This document shows, piece by piece, positions 9,359 to 17,767 of a stretch of DNA of 64,000 nt (the first letter of the stretch is position 1; each line of letters starts with the position of its first letter). The notes beneath the pieces were generated by a model, which did not search any database, was not told the DNA's origin, and was given only the letters and a program-made list of their open reading frames with translations. A program made the translations under genes and the position numbers. Source of the stretch: Nostoc sp. TCL240-02. GTDB taxonomy: Bacteria > Cyanobacteriota > Cyanobacteriia > Cyanobacteriales > Nostocaceae. The stretch is taken from the NCBI RefSeq assembly GCF_013343235.1, contig NZ_CP040094.1, forward strand, positions 2,976,501-3,040,500. Reading direction: 5' to 3'.

Positions 9359-9545
9359 TCAGTTAGTAGGCTGGAAAAATTGACATAGCTTGATTTGGGG
9401 CGATGTACTTAAAGAAGCTAGAGCAGGTAATAACTTAATTGCTTGGCTGGAGTTAGGGCCGCCTGCCATTGGCAATAACCAACGGTCAAAGGATCTTTTA
9501 TCATCTAATTTAGCCAAGATAACATCACAACCCAATACTTCTCGG
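9359..9545 (-). pseudogene. Possible relic of a universal-stress-like (USP) domain C-terminus
   Basis: On the minus strand the frame DVILAKLDDKRSFDRWLLPMAGGPNSSQAIKLLPALASL...IKLCQFF ends at a TGA (9359-9361). The MAGGPNSxxAIKLLPAL stretch resembles the USP-like domain attached to some cyanobacterial chloride channels. It has no start and is cut upstream by a G-rich repeat (9541-9620). It overlaps the 3' end of the split membrane-protein gene. The identity is a recollection of the family pattern, not a demonstrated match. Confidence 0.35.
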
Positions 9546-9655
9546 TTAAGGGGAAAAGGGGAAGGGGGAAGGGGAAAGAAAAAACCTTTAACCCAAACCC
9601 AGTACCCTTTACCCAAAATCCGATTCCGAATTAAAAATGCACAAAGCGAGAAGTA
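9541..9655. repeat. Dispersed repeat, G-rich leader plus conserved tail (copy 1)
   Basis: A purine-rich run (GGGGAAAAGGGGAAGG type) followed by AAAAAACCTTTAACCC and then ATTCCGAATTAAAAATGCA and AGTATTGCC. The same order of blocks returns at 16855-16947, with small differences. Such families are common in Nostoc intergenic DNA. Confidence 0.6.
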
Positions 9656-9799
9656 TTGCCTCCACCCAACCTACGCAGTTTAAGTTTTTTGGCGCTAACT
9701 GAACCGTATTGGCTTAAAGACAGCATTTCATTGACAAAAACGAATATATTCTTAAAATTGCAACAAATTGGTAAAAATAAGCAGTTCTGCCAATTTTGG

Positions 9800-9933
9800 C
9801 ACTTAATCTGATAAGTTATATTGCATTCTAGATGTTCTCTAACTTGCATTCCTACAGCATATGCAAGCAATGGCGGTACCGAATTTCCGATTTTTCTTTG
9901 AGCGACGACAAATTTGGTACGCTTACCCTGCAT
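9800..9933 (-). pseudogene. C-terminal relic of a DNA cytosine-5 methyltransferase
   Basis: The minus-strand frame from 9933 reads KRTKFVVAQRKIGNSVPPLLAYAVGMQVREHLE. RKIGNSVPPLLA is a textbook motif X of C5-DNA methyltransferases, which lies at the very C-terminus of these enzymes. Nothing of motifs I-IX is present upstream, so this is a fragment of about 40 residues. After it the frame runs on into unrelated sequence. Confidence 0.6.
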
Positions 9934-10006
9934 TCATAACGACAAAACTTAGTGGAGCATTTCATTAATTTGTAGCAAATTAAATTTGGCGATACCCTAG
10001 AATGCT

Positions 10007-10087
10007 AATGCATCGGCTTACATTGTTAATGCGTCAGTTTGCATTGTTAATGCATCAGCTTACATTATTAATGCATCAACTTACATT
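10007..10087. repeat. Tandem repeat, four 21-bp units
   Basis: Four adjoining copies of a unit like AATGCATCAGCTTACATTGTT: 10007-10027, 10028-10048, 10049-10069 and a shorter last copy 10070-10087, with 1-4 differences each. It directly follows the stop of the hicB relic. 21 bases is seven codons, but no supported gene covers it. Confidence 0.75.
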
Positions 10088-10470
10088 AAAAAAGCAACCG
10101 ATGAGGTGCTGTCTCAAAAAGTGGAAACTCTTCTAAATAAAGTTCCGTTGCTTCTTGTAAATTCGCGATCGCTTCCAATACGTTTCAGTTAAGATTATTT
10201 GATGAAAATAATATATCCTATAGATCCCAAAAACGCGATAAATCGCCGTCTCTATGAAGGACTGATTATTGTAAAGACGGCGATTTATCGCGTCTCTTTT
10301 ATTGCGTCTCTTGCCTTAACCGAACAGTATTGCGATCGTCGCGCTTCTTCTATCGTCTCTTTTTGGCTGGCGGTTCCCACCTCTGGACATTCAGCTAAAT
10401 AAACATCCTCTTCCCAGTGCAAAATTGTTGTAAAGGTTCGAGTTTTTGTATCTTTAGCCTGTTGTGATGA
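10086..10470 (-). pseudogene. hicB: HicB-family antitoxin, split by a MITE
   Basis: Read on the minus strand, the first half (about 10470-10345) encodes TRTFTTILHWEEDVYLAECPEVGTASQKETIEEA, the usual HicB core. The second half (about 10170-10086) encodes AIANLQEATELYLEEFPLFETAPHRLLF and ends at TAA 10086-10088. The two halves join naturally (...TIEEA + AIANLQEA...) once an insertion of about 160 bases is removed at a GCGATCGC-like site. No ATG is clear at the 5' end and no hicA toxin is seen beside it. HicB-like proteins neutralise the HicA mRNA interferase, so this is a dead or orphan antitoxin. Confidence 0.65.
10176..10332. mobile_element. MITE of about 157 bp inside hicB
   Basis: The ends CAATACGTTTCAGTTAAG (10176-10193) and CTTAACCGAACAGTATTG (10315-10332) are imperfect inverted repeats (14 of 18). 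The interior contains a perfect 19-bp inverted repeat, ACGCGATAAATCGCCGTCT (10233-10251) against its complement at 10275-10293. It has no transposase. It splits the hicB frame, which shows it is mobile or was recently so. I could not fix a target duplication. Confidence 0.65.
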
Positions 10471-10525
10471 ACTAATGGAGCGTTTATCTGGCTATCTTTT
10501 CATGTTTTTATTGTTGCTTAACTAC

Positions 10526-10714
10526 CTAGAACCAACAACATCTGCGCCTCAATTGCTTCTCAGGTTTGGGATGACTACCCGCACTGCTGCTTGTTTTCTT
10601 GGTTTTTTCATCCAGGGTTTTGCCCAATACTCCTAAAACCTGACTACCGATTTGGAAAAACATAGCGGCGACACCGCTAACGGCTGATATCGCCCAAGGT
10701 TCCATTCCTGTCAT
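10526..10714 (-). CDS. Hypothetical small membrane-associated peptide
   Basis: A 62-residue frame starting at ATG 10712-10714, or at a second ATG nine bases later. It has one hydrophobic helix (WAISAVSGVAAMFFQIGSQVLGVLG) and a basic tail ending RRRCCWF. No clear ribosome site and no family that I recognise. It lies among relics, so it may not be a gene. Confidence 0.3.
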   Translation of the reverse strand: MTGMEPWAISAVSGVAAMFFQIGSQVLGVLGKTLDEKTKKTSSSAGSHPKPEKQLRRRCCWF

Positions 10715-10780
10715 AAGATTATTCAATAAATATATTTAAAAATTAAAGCAGAGTTGTGCGATCAAACTCTAAGCTCTATT

Positions 10781-11545
10781 ATGACAACTCCACCAAGCTT
10801 CAATTCCTGGGTTATCTGTCCCCAACCAAATTCGCAAGCAAACTTGCGTTTATTCTGCTTCCCCTACGCTGGTGGTAGCGCAGCAATTTTTCGCACCTGG
10901 CCTAATAATCTACCGAGTAATGTCGAAGTCTGTGCTGTGGAATATCCCGGACGAGGAAGACAGATTCAGTCAGCACCCTTAACGCGATTAGAACCTCTTG
11001 TGGAAGCGATCGCTCCAGTTCTCATGCCATACTTAGACAAACCATTCGCCTTCTTCGGTCACAGTATGGGCGGATTAGTTAGCTTCGAGTTGACCCGTCT
11101 ACTCCGCTCTCAGTATAATCTTACTCCCTTTCACCTCTTCATCTCTGCTCGTCGTGCGCCGCAATTGCCACCCATAAAACCACCCCTCCACATCCTATCA
11201 GACCATGATTTGCAGAACGAGCTACGCAGTCTTAATGGTACACCCAAAGCAGTGCTATAAAGCGAGGAACTAATGCAGATATTTCTCCCGATTTTGCGGG
11301 CAGATTTTGCAGTTCTAGAAACTTATATTTACACTCCAAAACAGCCACTGGAGTGTCCTATTACTGCTTTTGGTGGTTTGCAAGACCAAGACGTTAGTCA
11401 TGAAGCTTTGCAAGCATGGCGAGAACAGACCATCGCTGCTTTCTCATTACATGAGTTCAACGGCGACCACTTTTTCATCCATTCCCACCAAGAATTATTA
11501 TTTAAACTTATATATCAAGAATTGCAGATGCGTAAGGGTAGCTGA
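10781..11545 (+). pseudogene. Type II thioesterase (surfactin-type), one nonsense codon
   Basis: Alpha/beta hydrolase that normally releases or proofreads acyl chains on NRPS/PKS carrier proteins. The start used is ATG 10781-10783. Visible motifs are FCFPYAGGSA, the nucleophile elbow FGHSMGG, an acidic residue region GLQDQDVSHEA and the catalytic His in GDHFFIHS. In the middle the frame reads KAVL-TAA-SEELMQIFLPILRADF; the TAA (11258-11260) is the only lesion and could arise from CAA or GAA by one change. All three catalytic residues are on the chain, but the His and Asp lie after the stop. No synthetase genes are in the window, so the partner pathway is unknown and may have been lost. Confidence 0.85.
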
Positions 11546-11633
11546 ATATTAGTTATTAGAGAAAAAGGAGTTAGGAGTCAGAATATCGAATTTTCCTGAC
11601 TCTCTGAACTTCTGATGTACAATATTTCTACTT

Positions 11634-12035
11634 TTATTTTTGGGTAGCGATCGCTAACTTTGCCCCTTCAACTTTACGAACCCGATCCATCACCGCTACT
11701 ACTCGACCATAATCAACTTTCTCATCAGCATTAATAATCACCAACACGTCTGGATTAGAACCAACTAAAGCGCGTATTTGCTCTGTCACATCATCAACTG
11801 CAATTGGTTTACGGTTCAGACTTATCTGTTCTTTGTCATCTACCGTAATGGTAATTTTAGTGGGAACTTGCTGTTGTTTCGCTGTGCTAGCCTTCGGTAA
11901 ATTTACTGGTAAGCCTTCTGAGCGGGTCAAAAACAGAGTTGACATGATAAAAAATGTCAAAATTGCAAAAATCACATCAATCATCGGCACGATGTTGATC
12001 TGTAATGGAAGTTCTGGCTCATCTGGTAGACGCAT
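11634..12035 (-). CDS. exbD: ExbD/TolR-family biopolymer transport protein (copy 1)
   Basis: Inner-membrane protein of 133 residues with one N-terminal helix (DVIFAILTFFIMSTLFL) carrying the conserved Asp of the proton path (PMIDVIFA), and a small periplasmic domain. It works with ExbB to power TonB-dependent uptake through the outer membrane. I chose ATG 12033-12035 over an upstream ATG at 12054-12056 because AGGAG stands 8-9 bases ahead of it; it then overlaps the end of exbB by 17 bases, which implies translational coupling. Very similar to the second copy at 12942-13346. Confidence 0.88.
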   Translation of the reverse strand: MRLPDEPELPLQINIVPMIDVIFAILTFFIMSTLFLTRSEGLPVNLPKASTAKQQQVPTKITITVDDKEQISLNRKPIAVDDVTEQIRALVGSNPDVLVIINADEKVDYGRVVAVMDRVRKVEGAKLAIATQK

Positions 12036-12672
12036 AAGTTTTTTCTCCTCTTTCATAACGACGACGGTAGAGTAATTCTAACTGTCCCCCATACTCTTGA
12101 ATTAATGCAATTTGCCTTTGATACAATCCCCGAAAGGTATTGGCAAACATGAGTATGAATATAGCAACTATCAATCCTGATGCTGTTGATACCAAAGCTT
12201 CACTAATCCCGGCGGTAACATTTGTTGTTTTGCTACCTCCTACGTCACCAAGATTTAGGGAAGCAAAGGAGGCTATCAATCCTAATACTGTGCCGAGAAG
12301 ACCCAACAGAGGTGCCAGACTAATGATTGTCTCGAAAATGTTTTGAAAACGTTTTAACACAGGTATCTCAGCCTGCGATTCGCTTTCTAACGCCAAACGA
12401 AATTCTTCTGGATTTGGCTCCTCTAATTCTAAAGCCGCTAGAAAAATGCGAGCGAGTGGCAAATCTGCATTTTTCTGAAGTTTATCCATTGCACCGACAA
12501 CATTATCAAGACGGTAGAGATTCAAAACATCGCGCACCACGCGGCTTTGACGTTGATTGATTCTTACCCAAAACCTGATCCGCTCGAAAATCAGTGCCAC
12601 ACCCAATACCGAAAACGCCAACAGAGGCCACATGACCACACCACCTGCTGCAAACAGATTTTGAATTTCCAT
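12019..12672 (-). CDS. exbB: ExbB/TolQ-family proton channel protein (copy 1)
   Basis: 217 residues, MotA/TolQ/ExbB family, with three membrane helices: about 12-30, then the pair around IISLAPLLGLLGTVLGLIASF and ALVSTASGLIVAIFILMFAN. Conserved pore residues (T in LLGTVLG, T in VSTASG) are present. It forms the proton-driven motor with ExbD. ATG start 12670-12672. It leads an overlapping exbB-exbD unit; 12673-12941 separates it from the second unit, which lies upstream on the same strand. Confidence 0.9.
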   Translation of the reverse strand: MEIQNLFAAGGVVMWPLLAFSVLGVALIFERIRFWVRINQRQSRVVRDVLNLYRLDNVVGAMDKLQKNADLPLARIFLAALELEEPNPEEFRLALESESQAEIPVLKRFQNIFETIISLAPLLGLLGTVLGLIASFASLNLGDVGGSKTTNVTAGISEALVSTASGLIVAIFILMFANTFRGLYQRQIALIQEYGGQLELLYRRRYERGEKTYASTR

Positions 12673-12941
12673 GTTCTTTAAAGGTCATTAACAACACATT
12701 GTAAGACTGGCAGAATAGAGAAAAAAGCTAAAACTTTTTCTCAAGAAAATTTAAAATCTAATGATAATTTTTTCAAATTTAATCATAATAATTTTGATTC
12801 CAGAAATTGGGCAATTTATTTTTTGGAGTTCTCTAACAAGAAGTTAAGAGTTTGAAGTTAAGGGCCAGAATCTAGAGTTTCCGTTAATTCTGGCTGCTAC
12901 TGTTGTTCAAAATAATGGATTGGAGGCAGGCGATTTTACTA

Positions 12942-13346
12942 TTATCTTTGGGTAGCGATCGCTAACCTTGCTCCCTTCACCTGACGGACTTGATCCATTA
13001 TCCCGACTATCTCACCGTGCAAGACTTTTTGATCGGCATTAATAATCACCAATGCATCTGGGTTAGAACCAACTAAAGTTCGTACTTGCGGTGCTAAATC
13101 ATTAACTGCTATTGGATTGCGGTTTAGGCTTATCTTACCTTTTTCATCTACAGTGATGGTAATTTTAGTAGGAATTTGCTGTTCTTTCGCCGTGGCTGCC
13201 TTCGGTAAATTTACTGGCAACCCTTCCGATCGAGTTAAAAACAGCGTTGACATGATGAAAAATGTCAAAAGGGCAAACATTACATCAATCAGAGGTACTA
13301 CATTTATAAATGGTTGTAAATCTGGTTCATTATCATCTAGATCCAT
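12942..13346 (-). CDS. exbD: ExbD/TolR-family biopolymer transport protein (copy 2)
   Basis: 134 residues, nearly the same as copy 1 over its whole length (for example STLFLTRSEGLPVNLPKA and KITITVDEKG). Start at ATG 13344-13346, preferred because CAGGAG lies 7 bases upstream; the longer frame from 13385 would run deep inside exbB. The membrane helix keeps the Asp of the proton path (PLIDVMFA). It overlaps the end of the second exbB by about 14 bases. The first residues (MDLDDNEPDLQPFI) differ most from copy 1. Confidence 0.88.
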   Translation of the reverse strand: MDLDDNEPDLQPFINVVPLIDVMFALLTFFIMSTLFLTRSEGLPVNLPKAATAKEQQIPTKITITVDEKGKISLNRNPIAVNDLAPQVRTLVGSNPDALVIINADQKVLHGEIVGIMDQVRQVKGARLAIATQR

Positions 13347-14001
13347 AGGTTTTCTCCTGTTTTCCGTAGTGTTCAAGTTGTTCATAGCGATCGAGAAACA
13401 GTATTTCTAGCTGTCCGCCATACTCTTGAATCATTGTTATCTGTTTTTGGTATAGTCCCCTAAAGATGCTGGCTCCTAAAAGCACAAAGATAGCCACAAC
13501 CAATCCTGAAGCGGTAGCAACTAAAGCTTCACTAATACCAGCAGTGACTGCACTAGTTTTAGTACCTCCGACATCACCAATATTCAGTCCAGCAAATGAG
13601 CGAATTAATCCTAAAATTGTGCCGAGAAGTCCCAACAGAGGCGCTAAACCGATAATGGTGTCAAATACAGCTTGAAACCGCTTGAGTGTAGGTATTTCTG
13701 CTTGCGCCTCGCTTTTCAAAGCCAAACGAAATTTCTCTGGAGTCGGTCTTTCTAGCTGTAGTCCAGCCAGAAAAATGCGTGCTATGGGTAAATCTACATT
13801 TTTTTGCAGCTTTTCCACAGCACTAACGAGATTATCAAGTCGATAAAGATTTAAAACCTCTCGCACCATCCGGTTTTGACGCTTACCAATCTGTAGCCAA
13901 AACTTCGCCCGCTCAATCATTAGTGCCCCTGCCAACACCGAAAATGCCAGCAGAGGCAACATGACTACACCGCCTGCTTCAAACAAATTCTGAATTCCCA
14001 T
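13333..14001 (-). CDS. exbB: ExbB/TolQ-family proton channel protein (copy 2)
   Basis: 222 residues, same three-helix layout as copy 1 (IIGLAPLLGLLGTILGLIRSF and ALVATASGLVVAIFVLL). ATG start 13999-14001. The C-terminus differs from copy 1 (RYEQLEHYGKQEKTYGSR against RYERGEKTYASTR). It is the first gene of the tandem exbB-exbD-exbB-exbD series, transcribed away from the TonB-like gene at 14361, so the 360-base spacer likely controls both directions. Confidence 0.9.
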   Translation of the reverse strand: MGIQNLFEAGGVVMLPLLAFSVLAGALMIERAKFWLQIGKRQNRMVREVLNLYRLDNLVSAVEKLQKNVDLPIARIFLAGLQLERPTPEKFRLALKSEAQAEIPTLKRFQAVFDTIIGLAPLLGLLGTILGLIRSFAGLNIGDVGGTKTSAVTAGISEALVATASGLVVAIFVLLGASIFRGLYQKQITMIQEYGGQLEILFLDRYEQLEHYGKQEKTYGSR

Positions 14002-14360
14002 GTAGTGCCTCTAAACGTCATTAACAATACAAAATCAGACTACCAGAATCAAGCTAAAAATGAAAGTTTTTCTCAACAGAGTTTAAGATGTAATCATAAT
14101 TTTTCTCAAATCTGAGTACTATTATTTTTATTTTTTTATATAAATTGATTTAATTAACACATTATGAATAACACAAAAATTAATTTTGTCTAAAAATCGT
14201 CATAATCACAGTATCTCTCAAACATATTTTTATATTTTTATTATTATGTTGTAATTATGCTGCTCTGTAATACTGCCTGAAATAATTTTAATTTTTTACT
14301 TGATATTTGCAACCATGCATTCTAAGATAGCTAAGTTAGTGAGAATAGGTAGCAATAGCT
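14002..14360. promoter_or_regulatory. AT-rich divergent promoter region between exbB and tonB
   Basis: About 360 bases, very rich in A and T, with runs such as TTATTTTTATTTTTTTATA. Divergent placement of exbBD and tonB genes means both promoters are here. Iron (Fur) control would be expected from the gene content, but I cannot point to a convincing operator by eye. Confidence 0.4.
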
Positions 14361-15824
14361 ATGAGCTTTTCCGGCACTACTGTCGAGCAACGTTCCAAAG
14401 AAGTTGAGGCTCTCAAGTCTTTTCTGACTTACAGTCTAATAGGTTCACTGGCGCTGCATATCGGCGTACTGTCTTTAGGCATAGGTAATTATTTGACGAG
14501 AGTGCCCACAGGAGAAGAGGAACCAATAGAGGTGGCGATCGTGGATTCTCCGACTGCGGAACCAGAAAAACCAATCGCAGAGATTTCAGAAGAAATAAAA
14601 AAAGAACCAGAAGTTGTCCAAAAACAGCCTATAGAAACTCCATCAGTAGAAAAAATTCAGCAACAAGAACAGATTACAGCAGTTGCTACCAAGCCACAGC
14701 CGACAAATACACCGCCACAAGCAATTGTTACTAAGCCAGAAGTTCCTGTGAAATCTACATCCGCTCCACGACCTGCTCTATCTGGAGATTCCAAAGCAAG
14801 TTCGGTAGGCGGTGGTGGCGGTGGTGGCGGTGGTGGCGGTTCCGGTGTTGGTTTAGGCTCAGGTAGTGGTATTGCTGTAGGTACAAGCAGCGGTACTGGC
14901 AGTGGCGGAGGTACTGGCACTGGTACTGGCGGTGGGATTGGCAGTGGAACTGGCACTGGTACTGGTAGCGGTATTGGTAGCGGCTCCGGCAGTGGGATTG
15001 GCAGTGGCACAGGTAGTGGTACTGGTAGCGGTATTGGTAGCGGCTCCGGCAATGGTATAGGCAATGGAGTAGGAAACGGAAACCGTCCGACAGTAGCAAC
15101 AGCGCCAACACCTCCAAAAATTAACAGTTCAGGTAATGGTAATGGTCGTGCAGCTTGCCGCGAATGTAATGCCAAATATCCAGAAGCCGCAAGACGGCGA
15201 GGAGTTGAAGGCAGAGTGGAAGTAGCTGTTGATACTGATGCACAAGGAAATGTAACCAATGTGCGGGTTGCTCGCTCCAGTGGAAACCGCGACTTGGATG
15301 AAGAAACCATGAGACAGGCGCGTGACTGGAAATTAAAACCCGCAGAAGGTGGTAGACAAGGGGTATCAATAGCCACTGAATTTGCCATACAAGGTTCACG
15401 GCGATCACGCCAAGTTCAAGAACGGAAAAGACAAAGAGAAGCAGAAGAGAGAACCCAACAGACAACGGCTGCTAACTCCACGGAAGAAGCTCCAAAACGT
15501 AGACGCAGAGAGTTGACACCTTCATCTAATGAACCTACTAGAGCCACAAGGCCAGCAATATCTGGATTTAGTAGACGATTGGAACCTCAAACAGGGGAAA
15601 GTACTGCTAGCACAACTCGCACTCAAGGAACTGCTAGAGAGTCTTTACGCCGCATCCGGCGTGAGCAAACGGCTAACGATTCATCACAAAAGCCACAACC
15701 AACCGCAAATAATAGGCGGCGAAGAGATAACGCTAGCCAGAACAAGTTGCGGGACTCTTTGCGCCGTTTACGCCCACAACCCCAATCGCAACCTGCTGCA
15801 CCGCCTGCTACAAGTCAGGAGTAG
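14361..15824 (+). CDS. TonB-family energy transducer with Gly-rich spacer and long basic C-terminal extension
   Basis: 487 residues. N-terminal membrane anchor at about 21-45 (LTYSLIGSLALHIGVLSLGIG), then an acidic Pro/Glu/Lys spacer (about 50-145), then about 90 residues almost only of G, S, T, I and N in GS/GT repeats (about 150-240). A TonB C-terminal domain follows at about 265-345 (AKYPEAARRRGVEGRVEV...NVRVARSSGNRDLDEETMRQARDWKLKPA). Unusually, about 140 more residues rich in R, Q, E, S and T follow, whereas TonB usually ends with its CTD. It should reach across the periplasm and pull on TonB-dependent outer-membrane receptors with the ExbB/ExbD pairs next door. Start ATG 14361. No receptor gene is in the window. 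Confidence 0.82.
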   Translation: MSFSGTTVEQRSKEVEALKSFLTYSLIGSLALHIGVLSLGIGNYLTRVPTGEEEPIEVAIVDSPTAEPEKPIAEISEEIKKEPEVVQKQPIETPSVEKIQQQEQITAVATKPQPTNTPPQAIVTKPEVPVKSTSAPRPALSGDSKASSVGGGGGGGGGGGSGVGLGSGSGIAVGTSSGTGSGGGTGTGTGGGIGSGTGTGTGSGIGSGSGSGIGSGTGSGTGSGIGSGSGNGIGNGVGNGNRPTVATAPTPPKINSSGNGNGRAACRECNAKYPEAARRRGVEGRVEVAVDTDAQGNVTNVRVARSSGNRDLDEETMRQARDWKLKPAEGGRQGVSIATEFAIQGSRRSRQVQERKRQREAEERTQQTTAANSTEEAPKRRRRELTPSSNEPTRATRPAISGFSRRLEPQTGESTASTTRTQGTARESLRRIRREQTANDSSQKPQPTANNRRRRDNASQNKLRDSLRRLRPQPQSQPAAPPATSQE

Positions 15825-16093
15825 AAATGTAGAAGTGTTACGTCTCTAGAAGGATGTAGAATTTCCTGATTTTTTGTGAGCATTTAACAGGTACGGTTAT
15901 TGCGATCGCATATTGCTATAAAACCGAACCTGCTGAACTTGAAAGTTGATTTAGTCTAATAACTAGGAAGCTTGAGATTGAGCTTTGTGCAATTTAAGAT
16001 TGCTTAACAACCCATTTTATCAGCTGTTCGCAAGCTAAAAAGCTTGAGATTGAGCCTCCTAAGACTAAATAGTTCATCTTAGAGGTGATAGTT
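15825..16093. other. Intergenic spacer with a 16-bp direct repeat
   Basis: Contains two copies of AAGCTTGAGATTGAGC at 15968-15983 and 16040-16055, 72 bases apart, just ahead of the Hsp20 gene. No heat-shock operator (CIRCE-type inverted repeat) is seen. Confidence 0.5.
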
Positions 16094-16591
16094 ATGCCAC
16101 TGGTGCGTTGGAACCCATTCCGGGATAGTGAACGTTTAGAACCATTTCGGGATACTGAATCTTGGGAACCATTCCGAGAAATCGACACCTTGCAGAGGCA
16201 AATGAATCGTTTATTTGACAGATTGATCCCAAGTACTAATGGTGGTGAGAGGTCTGGATTTATATTTAGTCCTGCTGCTGAACTAGAAGAAACTGATGAT
16301 GCAATTCGCTTGAAACTAGAAGTACCTGGTCTAGAAGCAAAAGATATCAATGTGGAAGCAACTCCGGAATCAATTTCGATTACCGGTGAGCGTAAGACTG
16401 AAACCAAGAGTGAAGAAAACGGTATTACTAGGTCTGAGTTCCGTTATGGGAAATTTCAGAGGGTAATCCCGTTACCTTCCCAAATTCAAAATGACAAAGT
16501 GCAAGCTGAGTACAAAAATGGTATTCTCCACTTAACTTTGCCGAAAGCGGAACCAGAAAAACACAAAGCCGTCAAAGTGAATCTTGGTTAA
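16094..16591 (+). CDS. Small heat shock protein, Hsp20/alpha-crystallin family
   Basis: ATP-independent holdase chaperone of 165 residues. The alpha-crystallin domain spans about 55-150 (AELEETDDAIRLKLEVPGLEAKDINVEATPESISITGER, ending with the core NGILHLTLPKAE). The C-terminal extension is short (EKHKAVKVNLG) and carries no IxI motif further on. ATG 16094 is chosen over an in-frame GTG at 16085 because GAGG lies just before it. The N-terminal arm holds a near-triplicate: NPFRDSERL, EPFRDTESW, EPFREIDTL, which looks like a local codon-level duplication. Followed by a good terminator, so it is monocistronic. Confidence 0.9.
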   Translation: MPLVRWNPFRDSERLEPFRDTESWEPFREIDTLQRQMNRLFDRLIPSTNGGERSGFIFSPAAELEETDDAIRLKLEVPGLEAKDINVEATPESISITGERKTETKSEENGITRSEFRYGKFQRVIPLPSQIQNDKVQAEYKNGILHLTLPKAEPEKHKAVKVNLG

Positions 16592-16645
16592 TTCAATTCA
16601 ACATTCGGGAGTCTTGGACTTTCTTTTATATTTTGATTAGCTGTG

Positions 16646-16682
16646 AGAACCGCCTTCTTAAAAACGGAAGGTGGTTCTTCTT
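16646..16682 (+). terminator. Rho-independent terminator of the hsp20 gene
   Basis: The stem AGAACCGCCTTC (16646-16657) pairs with GAAGGTGGTTCT (16667-16678) with one G-T position, followed by TCTTTAT. Confidence 0.75.
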
Positions 16683-17511
16683 TATACATAAATTGCTTTG
16701 CTACTCGTCACCCATCTACTATGGGGAAGAGGGCTTAAAAGTGGTCTACTTTATATAATTGGCAATTATAGACACTGGTAATAACTTGATTTTTCCATCA
16801 ATAAAAGTAGAAGCGAATAATTTTGCACTCCCCTATGTTCCAATACTTGTCGGGTTTTGGGGAAAAGGGGAAGGGGAAAGAAAAAACCTTTAACCTTTTC
16901 CCCAAACCCAATTCCGAGTTAAAAATGCAAAACCCGAGCAGTATTGCCCTATGCTCAATTTCTCTGATGAGGCCGATGAAAATCGTTTCTGCATCCAGAT
17001 GAATCAAAATCAGGGACTGAAGGATACTTTGGTAAGATTTAATTCACAGTCTATTCAAGCACTTCCAAAAGGTCTTTAAGAAACTATTATCGAAGTGTAA
17101 TCTTATCCAGCCAAACTAGTTTATGCTTGCCTTTTCTTGGCAAGATTATTCCGATATATGCTTTTCAATTTACAACACTGGCATGATTGAGAGAGATTGT
17201 GCTTTAGTTGAAGACTACCCATTTGTATCGAAAGTGCATCACGTTAGGCAAAAGCAGCTAGTTATAGGCAGTGGGAATTGTATTCAGAATCAAGCATCAT
17301 AGAAATGGTGGTAGTTTTTGCTCATCATCAACTTTATGCTGGGATGATAGTCAATGGCTAACTCTCAAGTTGCTCATCTGTACTTTATGTTCAATGTCAA
17401 ATTCACTGATTTGAATAAAACTTCTACATAAACACACACTGATGCAGTTTGATTTGCTTGAATAGCTATATTGATAGGACATTGATCCGAAGGCAATTCA
17501 CAATCCTGATT
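16683..17511. other. Intergenic stretch with a copy of a dispersed repeat (16855-16947)
   Basis: About 830 bases without a supported gene. At 16855-16947 it carries the second copy of the G-rich/ATTCCGA repeat of 9541-9655. A 42-residue frame from ATG 16951 (MLNFSDEADENRF...) starts right at the repeat edge and has no support beyond being open. The rest is unremarkable. Confidence 0.5.
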
Positions 17512-17757
17512 ATGGCAAGTAAATTCATTGATGTTAGAGAATACACTGTCAGGGCGCACAAAAGACAGATTCATACTCGTGTTTTCCAGTTTGTCTGTAA
17601 AGAGTGTAACGATCTGACAAAACGCGAGACGTTCGGGCCTCGACCTTTATATTGTGAGAGATGTCGCCCTCCCCAAGCACCTAAGAAATCTCAGCCAACA
17701 TCTCAAAAAGCAAAACCCAGACCAATGTCTTACAAAAGTGACATCGATTTAAATTGA
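17512..17757 (+). CDS. Small zinc-ribbon protein, function unknown
   Basis: 81 residues from ATG 17512 ([26 protein letters not shown]); the frame is open further upstream, but this ATG starts the ordered part. Two Cys pairs, CKEC and CERC, about 22 residues apart, make a likely zinc ribbon. The rest is basic with a Lys/Pro/Ser tail ([15 protein letters not shown]). Such small basic ribbons often bind nucleic acid, but that is only an inference. The next gene begins 10 bases after its stop, so the two are probably one operon. Confidence 0.65.
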   Translation: MASKFIDVREYTVRAHKRQIHTRVFQFVCKECNDLTKRETFGPRPLYCERCRPPQAPKKSQPTSQKAKPRPMSYKSDIDLN

Positions 17758-17767
17758 TTGAAGCCTT

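Larger units (their letters stand above)
8109..9366 (+). pseudogene. Small one-helix membrane protein gene, split by an IS5-type element
   Basis: The left part begins with ATG at 8109 (MTKSSNAQTQVLKDHC...) and reads into the insertion at 8200. The right part resumes at 9156. Removing the element (8201-9152) and one copy of the 3-bp repeat AAT rejoins the two in frame: ...VSGYSI + YAKLLGTYLM..., giving exactly 100 residues and ending at the TAG 9364-9366. The rebuilt protein has one clear membrane helix (LMLTAFGTSLTAGYILW) and an acidic C-terminal tail. I do not recognise its function. In the present state only a short N-terminal peptide, or a 66-residue C-terminal piece from a TTG at 9166, could be made. 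Confidence 0.7.

Noticed and set aside
14657..15465. Long minus-strand frames opposite the TonB-like gene
   Set aside because: They are mirror readings of the Gly/Ser/Thr repeats of the real gene and have no ribosome sites or recognisable domains.
16798..17007. Minus-strand gene in the 16.8-17.0 kb spacer
   Set aside because: It runs through the G-rich dispersed repeat and has no motif or ribosome site.
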